This document shows, piece after piece, positions 24,531 to 32,965 of a stretch of 64,000 nt of DNA. The notes beneath the pieces were generated by a model. That model made no database searches, was not told the DNA's origin, and worked only from the letters and a program-made list of their open reading frames with translations. The translations under genes and the position numbers were made by a program. Source of the DNA: Hemileia vastatrix (taxonomy: Eukaryota; Basidiomycota; Pucciniomycetes; Pucciniales; Zaghouaniaceae); NCBI GenBank assembly GCA_030280995.1, contig JASXTE010000014.1:26485650-26549649 (forward strand), given 5' to 3'. Each line of letters begins with the position of its first letter. Within the stretch, counting starts at the first letter, position 1.

Positions 24531-24929
24531 TGACAAAGAGTTGATGAATATCTGTCTGAGCACTGAGTAATCTTTTAATTCTTTTCACTGAGCACAGAAT
24601 AAAAATTGACACCAACTAAGTTTCAAGTTATTTCCAGTAAGCTTTTAAATTTGAACTTCTATTTCTTCATAACAAAATGAAAAAAATTTAAATTTTGGAT
24701 AAATTAGAAACTTCAGTTTAAAGTTTCAGAAACTTGAATTCCCAAATTTTATGATATATACAACTGTAATTTACATTTAAAAAAGTTCTTGCAACCATAT
24801 TTCTAAAAAATATAGTCCTGTTTCATATTTTACCAGTGTTATTAAGTTTCAATTAAAATAAAATTTTATTCTTACAGCCTTTAAAAATTCTTAAACTATG
24901 TTTTTATATGTTAAAGTGGTAACTATCTT

Positions 24930-25228
24930 TGTCAGCCAGGCTACTAGACTTACCAGGTAAAATAATTAATTATTTTACTGAGTTAAAGCCACGCCTTTCT
25001 TCCTAATAATAATTATTTATTTATTTACTTAAGTAGTACTTACAATTAACTAAAGTTAAGTACAATAAGTAGTATAAATAAATAATATAAATAAAATGTC
25101 CCTTACAATTTTACTACCTAACACCGTGCTCAAAAGTATGTGTCAAAGGGAGTAAAATTAATAATAAATTTATAATATAAAAACTTTAAAACAATTATAT
25201 TACCTCAGTGAGAGATCTTTTATCCCGT
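24930..25228 (+). repeat. Element C 5' LTR, left part
   Basis: Begins TGTCAGCCAGGCTACTAG, matching 51063 onward, and is interrupted at CCGT (25225-25228) by element A1. It continues at 43452. Confidence 0.9.
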
Positions 25229-26322
25229 TGTGGTCTTCCAACATTGGCAGGGGCCTTTGTTGTGTGATTTGGCGCTGTTTGTGCATGTCTTAATTGACAT
25301 CTGTTAAGGAATTTGGTATTTTTCTGGTTTTATTCCGTGGATATTGGATCTGTGGGTATGTGGGTACTATCATTGGATAGCTCTGGTTTTTCTCTATATT
25401 TTATGTCTTGTAGACATTTTTCATATTCTGAGTTTTAAGGGGTCATTTCCTCATTTTTCATTTATAAAAGATTGCTGTTTAATTTTGTTTTTCGTGTTTT
25501 ACGGGCTAACCTTAAGTCTTAGGGTTAAGTGCTTAGTACTATTTGATAGAGCTAATTTTTCTCTATATTTCATGTCCCAATGTTGTTATAGTGAAATTTT
25601 GTGTTTTAAAGGTTTTAGTAGTTGTAGCTAATTTTTCTAAGTAGATTAGTGGTTTTTATTGGTTTTCTGGCTTCAGGGAGGCCGGGCCACTTCAGGCGGC
25701 ATCTCCGACGTCGGGCGGCCCGCCCGCCTCTGTTTTAGGAGGTTGGGGAGCGCTCCAGGAGGGTTTTTTATGCAATTTGGCAGGTACAGGCGCCAGATTG
25801 GTGGGTGCGCATGGGCTCTTAGTTAGTGGTCTGTGTGTACATAGTGAATAAGACAGTTTGGGGCAACCTTAATCATCATACAACCATCCGGAGGTGATCT
25901 CATTGTTCCTCACTCAGTTTTCACTGTTTTCTGGCCACAATTGACTGTGTTTGTTGCAAGTGAGTTCTTCATTTAACTTAACTTTAGCAACTGTTTTCTC
26001 TGTTATAGTCTTGCAAGCTATAGCAAGTATTATTGCTGTCTCTGGTGTGGATTTGCAGCCTACATCAAGTATCTTTGCTGTCTCTGGTGTGGACTTTGTT
26101 CTACATTTCAGTTCTTTGGTCTGGTAGTCTATCTGGTGACTACTTTCTTGGCTCATCAAGCAGTCAAGTGTGTTTAAAAGGGGTCTTTAGCAAAACAGGA
26201 ACCAACTTACTTTAGCAAGTAAATCTCACTCTATTTTTCTAAAGGGACAGGGGATTTTCTCTCTGGTTTTTCTCCAACTCCCTTGGTCAAGGCCTATAGC
26301 TAGTACTATAGGATTGTCTACA
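25229..26322 (+). repeat. A1 5' LTR
   Basis: 1094 bp, related to 42377-43451, 52704-53794 and 16089-17184. It contains a TATA-like box at 25463 and a GC-rich hairpin block at about 25676-25730, conspicuous in this AT-rich region. ORFs seen in it on both strands are shared only because the LTRs are alike and are not called as genes. Confidence 0.9.
25463..25470 (+). promoter_or_regulatory. TATA-like box in A-family LTR
   Basis: TATAAAAG followed by ATTGCTG. The same context is kept at about 42609 and 52940, and as TTAAAAG in A3. Likely core promoter for element transcription; start site not visible. Confidence 0.45.
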
Positions 26323-26326
26323 TTTC

Positions 26327-26345
26327 TGGCACCCAACGTGGGGTC
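26327..26345 (+). promoter_or_regulatory. A1 primer-binding site
   Basis: TGGCACCCAACGTGGGGTC lies 4 bp after the 5' LTR. It resembles the TGGCGCCCAACGTGGGG PBS of element B at 30480. Expected to pair with a tRNA 3' end to prime minus-strand synthesis. Confidence 0.7.
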
Positions 26346-26560
26346 AAACTTGCTGGCTTTTTGGAATCTCTGTTGATCTAGGCTTCTCTCTTTGGTGGAT
26401 CTCCTTTGGTGTATTTTGAATTTGGTGCTATATCTCTTTGTGGTTGGTCTAAGGGTCTTCTTTTCTGTTGGATTTGGTCCCTCCTAGGTCTCTAAGGCTC
26501 TTGGGGGGGACTTTGGCTATTTTTGGTGGAGATTGGAGGCTGTAACTTGGAATTCCTAGG

Positions 26561-27943
26561 ATGGTCAGGATTCAGTCTTGGGATGGTTCAAGGTTTTTGG
26601 GAGAGGATTCAAAGGGGTTTTTGGCTAGGTTTGAGGTTGCTGCTGAGATTGATCAGGCCTCACTTTTGGACATGGTCAGGCAAGTAATCTTTTTCATTGG
26701 CAATAGGGAGGTGGAGAATGAAGTGTCTGGCATGGCAGGATATAGGAGTAAGGACTGGGGAAAGTTGAAGATTGAAATGGTTAAAAGGTGGCCTACTACT
26801 TTCTCAATGGTGGATCTTCATGGGATTTCTAGGAAGTGGGAGTTGAAAGGTGGTGTAACTTCTCTTTCTCAGTATGGAGAATTTATGGAGGGTTTTGGGG
26901 AGGCTCTGGATTATCTGGTATATAATGATATATTACCACATGAAGATGGGGCCAAGTATGTATTTTGGAGTGCCATGGGTAGGAATGTAAAGGTGGAGGT
27001 TTTGGAGATTCTTTTTAAGGCTGACATGATGAAGACTCTTCCAAATGGGTAAAATAGAATTCCTGGTATGGCTATTCTGAAGGAGGTTGTTTTGGGATAT
27101 TTGGATGGTTTGAAGGATAGGGATGTGGAATCTGGAGAGGAAATCCTGTTGGATGGAGAAGTTCAGGAGACTGTGGTGAAAAATTCAGTTTCTAGGGAGG
27201 TGTTGGAGCCATCAATTTTGGAAGATGGGGACTCTGATGATGTTTGTGAAACTGATTTTTCTTTTCCAAAGTATGCCATGGGATCTCAGGAATGTGCATC
27301 ACTGGATGTTTTGGAAATGAACACACTGGAGGATCAGTGTATTTCCTCAAGGCTGGGTGAATTATGTGTGAAGAAGGACTTGTCTTGTCATGAAGAAGGA
27401 TTTTGGGATATTGAGAATGAATCTGTGGTGGATGAATGGTTGTTGAGGGATGATTATTTTTCTTTCTCAAGTTCAGATAATGGCTTATTGGAGGAGGACG
27501 TATCGGTTAAATTTTTGGATGGACAGAAAGATTCTGTCTTGGATCTTTTTCTAATAGAGGAAGATTATTTTCAGGTGGTTCCCTCAAGATCAGAAGGTCT
27601 CTGCTTGGAGGAGGATTTTTATTTTGATGTTATGGATGTTATTCTGGAGGATTTTGCAGATTCTAAGCAAGATTCCTGTAGGAAAGGGAAAAATTGTGAT
27701 GTTTTGGATGTCATTGGTATGGAGGTTGATTTTAAAGATGTGGTGGAGGTTCCAGATGTTTCACAGGGTGGAGAATTTATTGATTCTGGTAATGTGAAAT
27801 ATGGAAGACTCAGTGTATGGAGGAGGATGGAACATTTGTTTGGAGGTCTGATTTTGGGATATCAGAATTGGAAGAGGAGCTTAGGGGGTTCAAGCCCTAG
27901 GGGCAAACTTATTGGTTTCAACCTTGGGATTTCAAGAGTCTGA
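26561..27943 (+). pseudogene. gag: A1 Gag-like protein with one in-frame TAA
   Basis: The ATG start MVRIQSWDGSRF matches the core of B Gag (VRIVSWVGPKF) and A2 Gag (VRIKTWDGTNF). The shared capsid-like region continues through DMVRQVIFFI, KGGVTSLSQY and KYVFWSAMG. TAA at 27050-27052 stands where element B has GAA; the same frame then runs on to 27943. The C-terminal half is very acidic and has no CCHC zinc knuckle and no protease. The ORF ends GISRV-TGA, and 10 nt later an ATG sits inside a mini-hairpin at 27946. With a single nonsense change it is nearly intact, consistent with a gag-only element. Confidence 0.75.
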
Positions 27944-27945
27944 TT

Positions 27946-27968
27946 CCTCCGAAATGAGGATAAACTAC
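27946..27968 (+). ncRNA. Mini-hairpin at A1 gag stop
   Basis: CCTC-CGAAAT-GAGG followed by ATAAACTAC. The stem is 4 bp and the ATG at 27954-27956 overlaps loop and stem. The identical arrangement follows the gag frame of element B at 31863. Confidence 0.6.
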
Positions 27969-28084
27969 TTAATTTGTTTTGGTTTTGCTTAATTTGGCCT
28001 CTATGTATTTGGTCAGGATTTTTTTTTGTTGTTTTGTCCAATTCTTTTCAGTCTCTCTGGTTCAAGTCTCTATATAAAAAAGGA

Positions 28085-28150
28085 AGGCCAGGCCGCTTCA
28101 GGAGGCACCTCCGACATCGGGCGGCCCGCCCGTAATAAAAAAAAAAATCT
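28085..28150 (+). repeat. GC-rich LTR-like hairpin fragment with A tail
   Basis: A roughly 45-bp segment from GGCCAGGCCGCTTCAGGAGG to GGGCGGCCCGCCCG matches the GC-rich block inside the A-family LTRs (about 25678-25728). It is followed by TAATAAAAAAAAAAA and lies outside any LTR. It could be a recombination scar marking the loss of pol, or a small retroposed piece. Confidence 0.5.
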
Positions 28151-28250
28151 TAGTATAATAAAGATGGAAGAAAAGAAAATTTCAAATGAAGATTGATATT
28201 TTATTTAAAATAAAATGAAGATAAAAATGAAGATTATTGGTTTTATTTTA

Positions 28251-28273
28251 CCTCCAGCATGAGGTTAAACTGC
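28251..28273 (+). ncRNA. Mini-hairpin (CCTC/GAGG type)
   Basis: CCTC-CAGCAT-GAGG then TTAAACTGC. Same motif as in the linker ORFs of B and A2; the ORF around it has been lost in A1. Confidence 0.55.
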
Positions 28274-28364
28274 ATAATTTTATTTCTAAATTGGATTTTT
28301 TTGTATTTCAAGAATTTTAATGGTTTTTTATGGGAGAAGATTTGTGTTGGAAAATCCTTTTTGT

Positions 28365-28453
28365 TAGAAGGTACCCAGGGTGGGGCTTCTAGATTTTATT
28401 TTGGCAGGTGTGGGGGTGACTGATGGACTGGCTGCTCTATTAACAGTTACCCC
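28365..28453 (+). ncRNA. Structured RNA P1, copy 1 (A1)
   Basis: A first stem AGAAG/CTTCT (28366-28370 with 28386-28390) encloses GGTACCC...GGGG. A second long stem GGGGTGACTG/CAGTTACCCC (28413-28422 with 28444-28453) encloses an inner GGACTGGCTGCTC hairpin. Six further copies occur in A1, A2 and B with compensatory changes. Non-coding, downstream of the gag or pol region. Confidence 0.7.
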
Positions 28454-28528
28454 AGATTGTCTGTTTCCAACCCCTTCTCTTAATTTTGTTGAATTCTAGT
28501 ATTGGTTTTTTTTCTTTAACAGGTTTTT

Positions 28529-28551
28529 AGTCCACCATGACTTTAAACTGG
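28529..28551 (+). ncRNA. Mini-hairpin (AGTC/GACT type)
   Basis: AGTC-CACCAT-GACT then TTAAACTGG. It sits between the two P1 structures; A2 has the same placement at about 60678. Confidence 0.6.
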
Positions 28552-28629
28552 AAATTAATTTGGTATTCAAGTGCTGGTACCCTCATGCTTATTGTTTTTG
28601 TTTAATTTTGTTGGATGTTGTGTTTTTGT

Positions 28630-28720
28630 TAGAAGGTACCCAGGGGTGGGGCTTCTAGATTTTATTTTGGCAAGTGTGGGGGTAACTGATGAGCTGGCTG
28701 CTCTGTAGAACAGTTACCCC
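28630..28720 (+). ncRNA. Structured RNA P1, copy 2 (A1)
   Basis: AGAAG/CTTCT stem (28631-28635 with 28652-28656), then a perfect 10-bp stem GGGGTAACTG/CAGTTACCCC (28679-28688 with 28711-28720) enclosing GAGC-TGGCT-GCTC. Confidence 0.75.
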
Positions 28721-28793
28721 AGAATGTCTGTTTCAAACCTTTGGTTTTTTTCTAGTTGAATTCTAGTGTTGTTTTTTTGTGATTCAGGTTTAT

Positions 28794-28816
28794 AGTCCTC
28801 TATGACTTTAAACTGG
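28794..28816 (+). ncRNA. Mini-hairpin (AGTC/GACT type)
   Basis: AGTC-CTCTAT-GACT then TTAAACTGG, following P1 copy 2 as in A2 (about 60943). Confidence 0.6.
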
Positions 28817-28856
28817 ATTGCCTTGGATGTCTTTTGGTGCTTTTGGATTGGTGGTG

Positions 28857-28912
28857 GATCACTGGTGGTCTCCCATCATTTTTACTTATTGGAGGGAGCC
28901 CACCCAGTGATC
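28857..28912 (+). ncRNA. Structured RNA P2 (A1)
   Basis: Outer stem GATCACTGG/CCAGTGATC (28857-28865 with 28904-28912), inner pairing GGTCTCCC with GGAGGGAGCC, and an A/T-rich loop. Related copies are at 36919-36983 (B) and 61010-61065 (A2). Confidence 0.65.
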
Positions 28913-29133
28913 TCTTCTGTTGACCTGGAGCTGGCTTTGCTATGTGGTTCTAGGGTGTTGGCTGTGGAAGTGGTGGATTCAAGATTTTTTTCTTTTTTTC
29001 TCTTTTTTTTCTTTTAATTTTTTTATGGAGGCTATGTTTGTTCAAAGGCTCAACATAGGGCTCTGGAAATGTTTTTGGTAGAAGAGAAGGAGTCAAAATA
29101 AAAATAAAAATATTAAATTTTTTTTAGGTGTGA

Positions 29134-29203
29134 CCACATCAAGGTGCACTTGGATGTGGGTAAGGTATCAGGGGATCAGCTCATCAATTGGCTGGGGGAT
29201 ACC
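29134..29203 (+). ncRNA. Structured RNA P3 (A1)
   Basis: Two adjacent hairpins. The first is CCACATC/GATGTGG (29134-29140 with 29153-29159) around AAG-GTGCA-CTT. The second is GGTATC/GATACC (29164-29169 with 29198-29203) with inner CAGC/GCTG. Copies at 37050, 61242 and 61438 vary in a pairing-preserving way. Confidence 0.7.
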
Positions 29204-29366
29204 ATTTTATTTTGTTTTATTTGTTAAAGGAGGTTAAATGTTTTGGCTTTGATGGTTTTTGGTTTGGGGATTTATGGGATATATCTTCAAGATTTTTTTT
29301 CTGGAAAGTCCTTCAAGACTTTAAACTGATCTTTTAATTACGGGCTCAAGATTTTTTTATGTCCAT

Positions 29367-30478
29367 TGTGGTAGCCTAAAGTTTAGTACGGCACCTAAAT
29401 ATGTAAATGGAGTTATTACGGCGTGCAAGATTGGCGTTATTATTTTTTTATAAAAGGGTTTTATTTAATTTATTGGAGTTTAAAATATGAAGAAATTGGT
29501 CACGAGCAAATGCCTACACAAATACAATTTATTTTACAGAGAAAAATTATTTTTACGGTCTGAAAAATTTATAAGTATCAAGTCAAGTCACTCAAGAACC
29601 TTGGGAAATTTTCCCAGAATTTTTACTATTTTTCTTATATTTTTAAATGAATTTTAATGTTTTATAGAAATATTTACGTTTTCAAAAATTACTTAACTTT
29701 GATGAATTTTCACGGGGTAATTAGAGCTGCGCAGACTACGAAAATTAGTTTGGTATGTAAAGGGGAAGTAGCTCTATTATGTGTAATTTTTCTAGATTTT
29801 TTATTATAGTTTTAAGGTTCTAATTGAGTCCGGAAGTCCGGACGGACTCCGTACGGACTTCGTACGGACTCCGTACAGGCTCCGGATTGACTCTGGAAGA
29901 GCTCTGGAGGGGAAAACTTAGGCACGTGACTAGGAATACTTAAGCGCTTCTCAAACTCGAAATTGAGGGGGGGGGGACACATCATACAGCTTAATCATTA
30001 ACCACCACAGTCTCATTTTTTATTACTCAACAAATTAAATAAATTTGTAATACCCTTATAACTTTATATTTTTATATTTAACATTTTAGAAATACTATTC
30101 AACAATTTAAATCACACTTCATACAGGGTATCTTTAGAAAGGTCTTCGTCTCTGGGACTTGATTATTGCTGTCTCATAAAAATTCAAATTATTATAAAAA
30201 CATAAAAGTCAATCTTTACAGATCTTTCACTGGTACACCTTAATTGTTGTTATCAGTATTTCTTTCTCAACAGCCACTTTCTTTTAATCTCAATAAGAGT
30301 TAAATATTTTAGAGTTTCATTATTTTCATCAATCAGATCCAAGTAGATTGGTTAGCTTAGTGATTTAGAATTCCCATTTTGTTATCTTTATTGGAAGGAC
30401 GGGGTTTTCGGCTAAATCCACATATCTCCTCCGGATTCTGCTTACAGCAAGGCAACTGTAAGAGTTTATCTTACCATA
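29367..30478 (+). repeat. Element B 5' LTR
   Basis: 1112 bp. A TATAAAAGGG box is at 29449-29458. A GC-rich CCGTACGGACT tandem at about 29828-29890 differs in copy number from the 3' LTR. The end is set by comparison with 39971-41102. Confidence 0.93.
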
Positions 30479-30479
30479 G

Positions 30480-30496
30480 TTGGCGCCCAACGTGGG
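30480..30496 (+). promoter_or_regulatory. Element B primer-binding site
   Basis: TGGCGCCCAACGTGGGG starts one base after the 5' LTR, the position and TGG start expected of a tRNA-primed PBS. Confidence 0.75.
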
Positions 30497-30653
30497 GTTC
30501 GATTTCTCTAGCTTTCTTTAAAGACTTACTTGGATCCAGAACGTTATTAGCCTGCAAGAGGCTTATTTTCTGGAACTCTAATTGGATTTTTGTTATTGGC
30601 CTGCAAGAGGCTTGTTATTTTAACGGTTGTTAACGCTTTTCTTATGTTTTGGG

Positions 30654-31860
30654 ATGTCTTTTACTAGTGGAACTGCTGTGTTGGCTGCTGGTGTACCTGT
30701 TAGGGAATCAGTAAGGATTGTATCTTGGGTTGGGCCCAAGTTTTCTGGAGATGATTTAGAAGGATTTTTACATAGGTATGAAACTGCAGCTGCGATTGAT
30801 GGTGCTTTACCTTTGGATATGGTGAAGCAGATTAGGTTCTTTATTTTGGACAGAGAGGTGGAAAAGGAGGTTATTTCTATGGATGGTTATAAAGATCAAG
30901 ATTGGAGAAAGCTCAAGATGGAAATGGAAAAAAGGTGGCCAAAAGTTTATTCATTGGGGGATCTAAAGGATATAGCTAGGAAATGGGAATCAAAAGGTGG
31001 TGTAACATCTCTGCATCAGTATCATCAGTTTATGGTTGAATTTCAGGTGGTTCTGGATTATTTGTTGGAGTATGAAATTTTATTTCATGATAATGCATCA
31101 AAGTATATTTTTTGGGTTGCTATGGGGGAAAAGGTTAAGAAAGATCTTTTGATGGTGCTTGTTAATGGGAATTTAATGAAGGATCTCCCAGATGGAGAAA
31201 CTAGGATTCCTGGTATGGAGGTGCTAAAGAAGGTTATTTTGGAACATCTGGATACTCATAACTCTGTTGATTTGGACTCTGGAGAAGACACTGAGGTCTC
31301 TCAAGAGATAGAAGAGGATGGTGTAAAAGAACTAGTTACTGATGAAATTTTGGATTCAGCCATTCCTGATGATTTTGTCCAGCCTGAAGATATTATTTTT
31401 GTTGACTCTTCTTTTTGGAAAGAAGAGGTTTCTGAAGATGAAGATATTATTGTCACTGATGAAGAAAATTTGGATGTTGGGGATAATTTTGTTTTGGATA
31501 ATTTGGAATTTGATTTAGAGGAATATTTACCTCAGGTTTTGTCTTCAAAAGCGGAGACTGTCTGCAATTCAGATGGGGATATGGTTCATGAATCTGGTAT
31601 ATGTATGGTGGATTTTTTTTCAATCTCAGGAAGAGATTTTTATGGAGGATATGGTTTTTCCTGCACTAATAGAGAGTGTAGTGCCATTGAACAATAGGGT
31701 GCATAAAGTGGATGCACTCATATTTTGGAAAAAGGTAGTTTATTTTTTATGTCCTTTTATAGGACAAATTCTGGGAATTTATTTTTGGGTTTTATGGAAT
31801 CGGTGGATAAGCCCTTGGGGCAAAATTATGGATTATCTCCAGGGGATATCAAGAATTTAA
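30654..31860 (+). CDS. gag: Element B Gag-like protein (frameshifted at a T-run)
   Basis: First ATG in a good position gives MSFTSGTAVL. The capsid-like region has VRIVSWVGPKF, DMVKQIRFFI, KGGVTSLHQYHQF and KYIFWVAMG, paralleling A1 and A2. An acidic tail follows. The opening frame ends at 31697, but the frame one base over (31573-31860) ends GISRI-TAA just as A1 ends GISRV-TGA. The shift coincides with T8 at 31613-31620, so a slippage or sequence error there is likely. The C-terminal piece is strongly hydrophobic (FWKKVVYFLCPFIG), possibly membrane-associated. No CCHC zinc knuckle was seen. Confidence 0.7.
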
Positions 31861-31862
31861 TT

Positions 31863-31885
31863 CCTCCGAAATGAGGATAAACTAC
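31863..31885 (+). ncRNA. Mini-hairpin carrying the start codon of the linker ORF
   Basis: CCTC-CGAAAT-GAGG then ATAAACTAC, 2 nt after the gag TAA. The ATG at 31871 in its loop and stem opens the linker ORF, a stop-to-start gap of 10 nt. A1 has the same spacing. Confidence 0.6.
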
Positions 31886-32965
31886 CTAAACTCAGCTGTA
31901 ATTTCTTTTATTGTTATGTCTTCAATTTATTCAGGATTCAAATTATTATGGATGCCCTCATTTTTTGGGGTAGCAGGGGCTGATCACTCTAATGTTGTAA
32001 TCTCTCCTCAGGATGAGATCCCGGATTGCAATAGGTCAGCTCACTTGGAGATAATTCAAGTGGATTCTCAATTATTTTCTGTTAATATTACTTTGGAGTG
32101 CAAATATGTTTTGGACTTTTCTATATGTTTATTGGATTTACCCGGTTTTTCTATTAAATTTAAAAACGGTGAAAAAGGCAAAATGGGCCAAATTAGGTTG
32201 GATAAAAATTGGAAGGGTACGTTTGATTACCTCCAGCAAGAGGGTAAACTGCGAAAATCTTATCAAAATCCAATAAAAAATCTCAGTATAATTAAAACAC
32301 AAAAAAATAATTTTTGTGAAAATTCTATTATGGGCCTCCAGCAAGAGGTTAAACTGCAAGTATCTCCTTCTATCACGGACCTCCAGCAAGAGGGTAAACT
32401 GCAAATATCACATCAAAATCCGATTAAAAATCTCAGTATAATTAAAACTCAAAAAAATTATTTTTGTGAAAATTCAATTCCGGACCTCCAGCAAGAGGTT
32501 AAACTGCCAACTTTCTTTACGGGTGATTTACTGTTGGATAAGGGAAGCAAAGGTGTTGGAAAATCTGTTTATAAATTAGACGAGGGAAAGGAGAAAAGGG
32601 TAAAATTTAAAAAAGAAATAAAATATTTTTCTAATTTTTCTTATTCTGATTCTGACGATGAAGAAGATTCATTTGATGAAAGTTTTAATGGCGATGTTTT
32701 ACCTCAAGTTTATTTAGATGTGGACGCAGCCAAATATAAGAAAGTAGCAAATAAAGTTGGACCTATTAATGAACCGCTACCTGCTGAATTAAATCCACCC
32801 TTGAGAAGACCAAGGTTATCAAGAGATCCTTATGAAAGTCCCTTGGTAAAGAATCCGCCTGAATTTTCTGAGACGTCAAGAATCATTTTGAGAGACTGGG
32901 TGTTGTTAATTTTGGACCTGATGGTTGGTTGTCTGGAGATGAGAAGAAGTTGTTGTTGGATGTGA
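31871..32965 (+). CDS. Element B linker ORF with in-frame hairpin-encoded repeats
   Basis: This 364-residue ORF lies between Gag and RT. The N-terminus contains GADHSNVVISPQDE, matched in A2 by GADHPSATTSPQDE. Four mini-hairpins at 32230, 32335, 32380 and 32485 are all read in the same phase and give DLQQEGKLR, GLQQEVKLQ, DLQQEGKLQ and DLQQEVKLP; between some of them NPIKNLSIIKTQ is duplicated. The C-terminus LRRPRLSRDPY is shared with A2 and leads into the pol frame at -1. No aspartic-protease DSG/DTG motif is present, although A2 has one just upstream of the same segment. Confidence 0.65.
   Translation: MRINYLNSAVISFIVMSSIYSGFKLLWMPSFFGVAGADHSNVVISPQDEIPDCNRSAHLEIIQVDSQLFSVNITLECKYVLDFSICLLDLPGFSIKFKNGEKGKMGQIRLDKNWKGTFDYLQQEGKLRKSYQNPIKNLSIIKTQKNNFCENSIMGLQQEVKLQVSPSITDLQQEGKLQISHQNPIKNLSIIKTQKNYFCENSIPDLQQEVKLPTFFTGDLLLDKGSKGVGKSVYKLDEGKEKRVKFKKEIKYFSNFSYSDSDDEEDSFDESFNGDVLPQVYLDVDAAKYKKVANKVGPINEPLPAELNPPLRRPRLSRDPYESPLVKNPPEFSETSRIILRDWVLLILDLMVGCLEMRRSCCWM
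32230..32512 (+). ncRNA. Four coding mini-hairpins
   Basis: CCTC-CAGCAA-GAGG followed by GTAAACTGC or TTAAACTGC at 32230, 32335, 32380 and 32485. Stem and loop are invariant here; only the base after the stem alternates. They lie in an ORF yet match non-coding copies at 28251 and 36187. Confidence 0.65.

Noticed and set aside
25344..26215. ORFs on both strands within A-family LTRs, repeated at 42492-43344 and 52819-53694
   Set aside because: They recur only because the LTRs are near-copies; composition is not gene-like, they lack start context, and A3 keeps neither frame intact.
27192..27470. Minus-strand ORF opposite A1 gag, and similar ones opposite pol (for example 34563-34751, 54505-54798, 56872-57213)
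   Set aside because: Open only because the sense strand is acidic and purine-rich; not shared in position between elements, unlike the cysteine-cluster genes.
28679..28720. Hammerhead-ribozyme-like CTGATGAG...GAAC in P1
   Set aside because: CTGATGA resembles the hammerhead core, but the GAG is used in the GAGC/GCTC stem, TGTA intrudes before GAA, and other copies read CTGATGG. No cleavage-site triplet in the right place.
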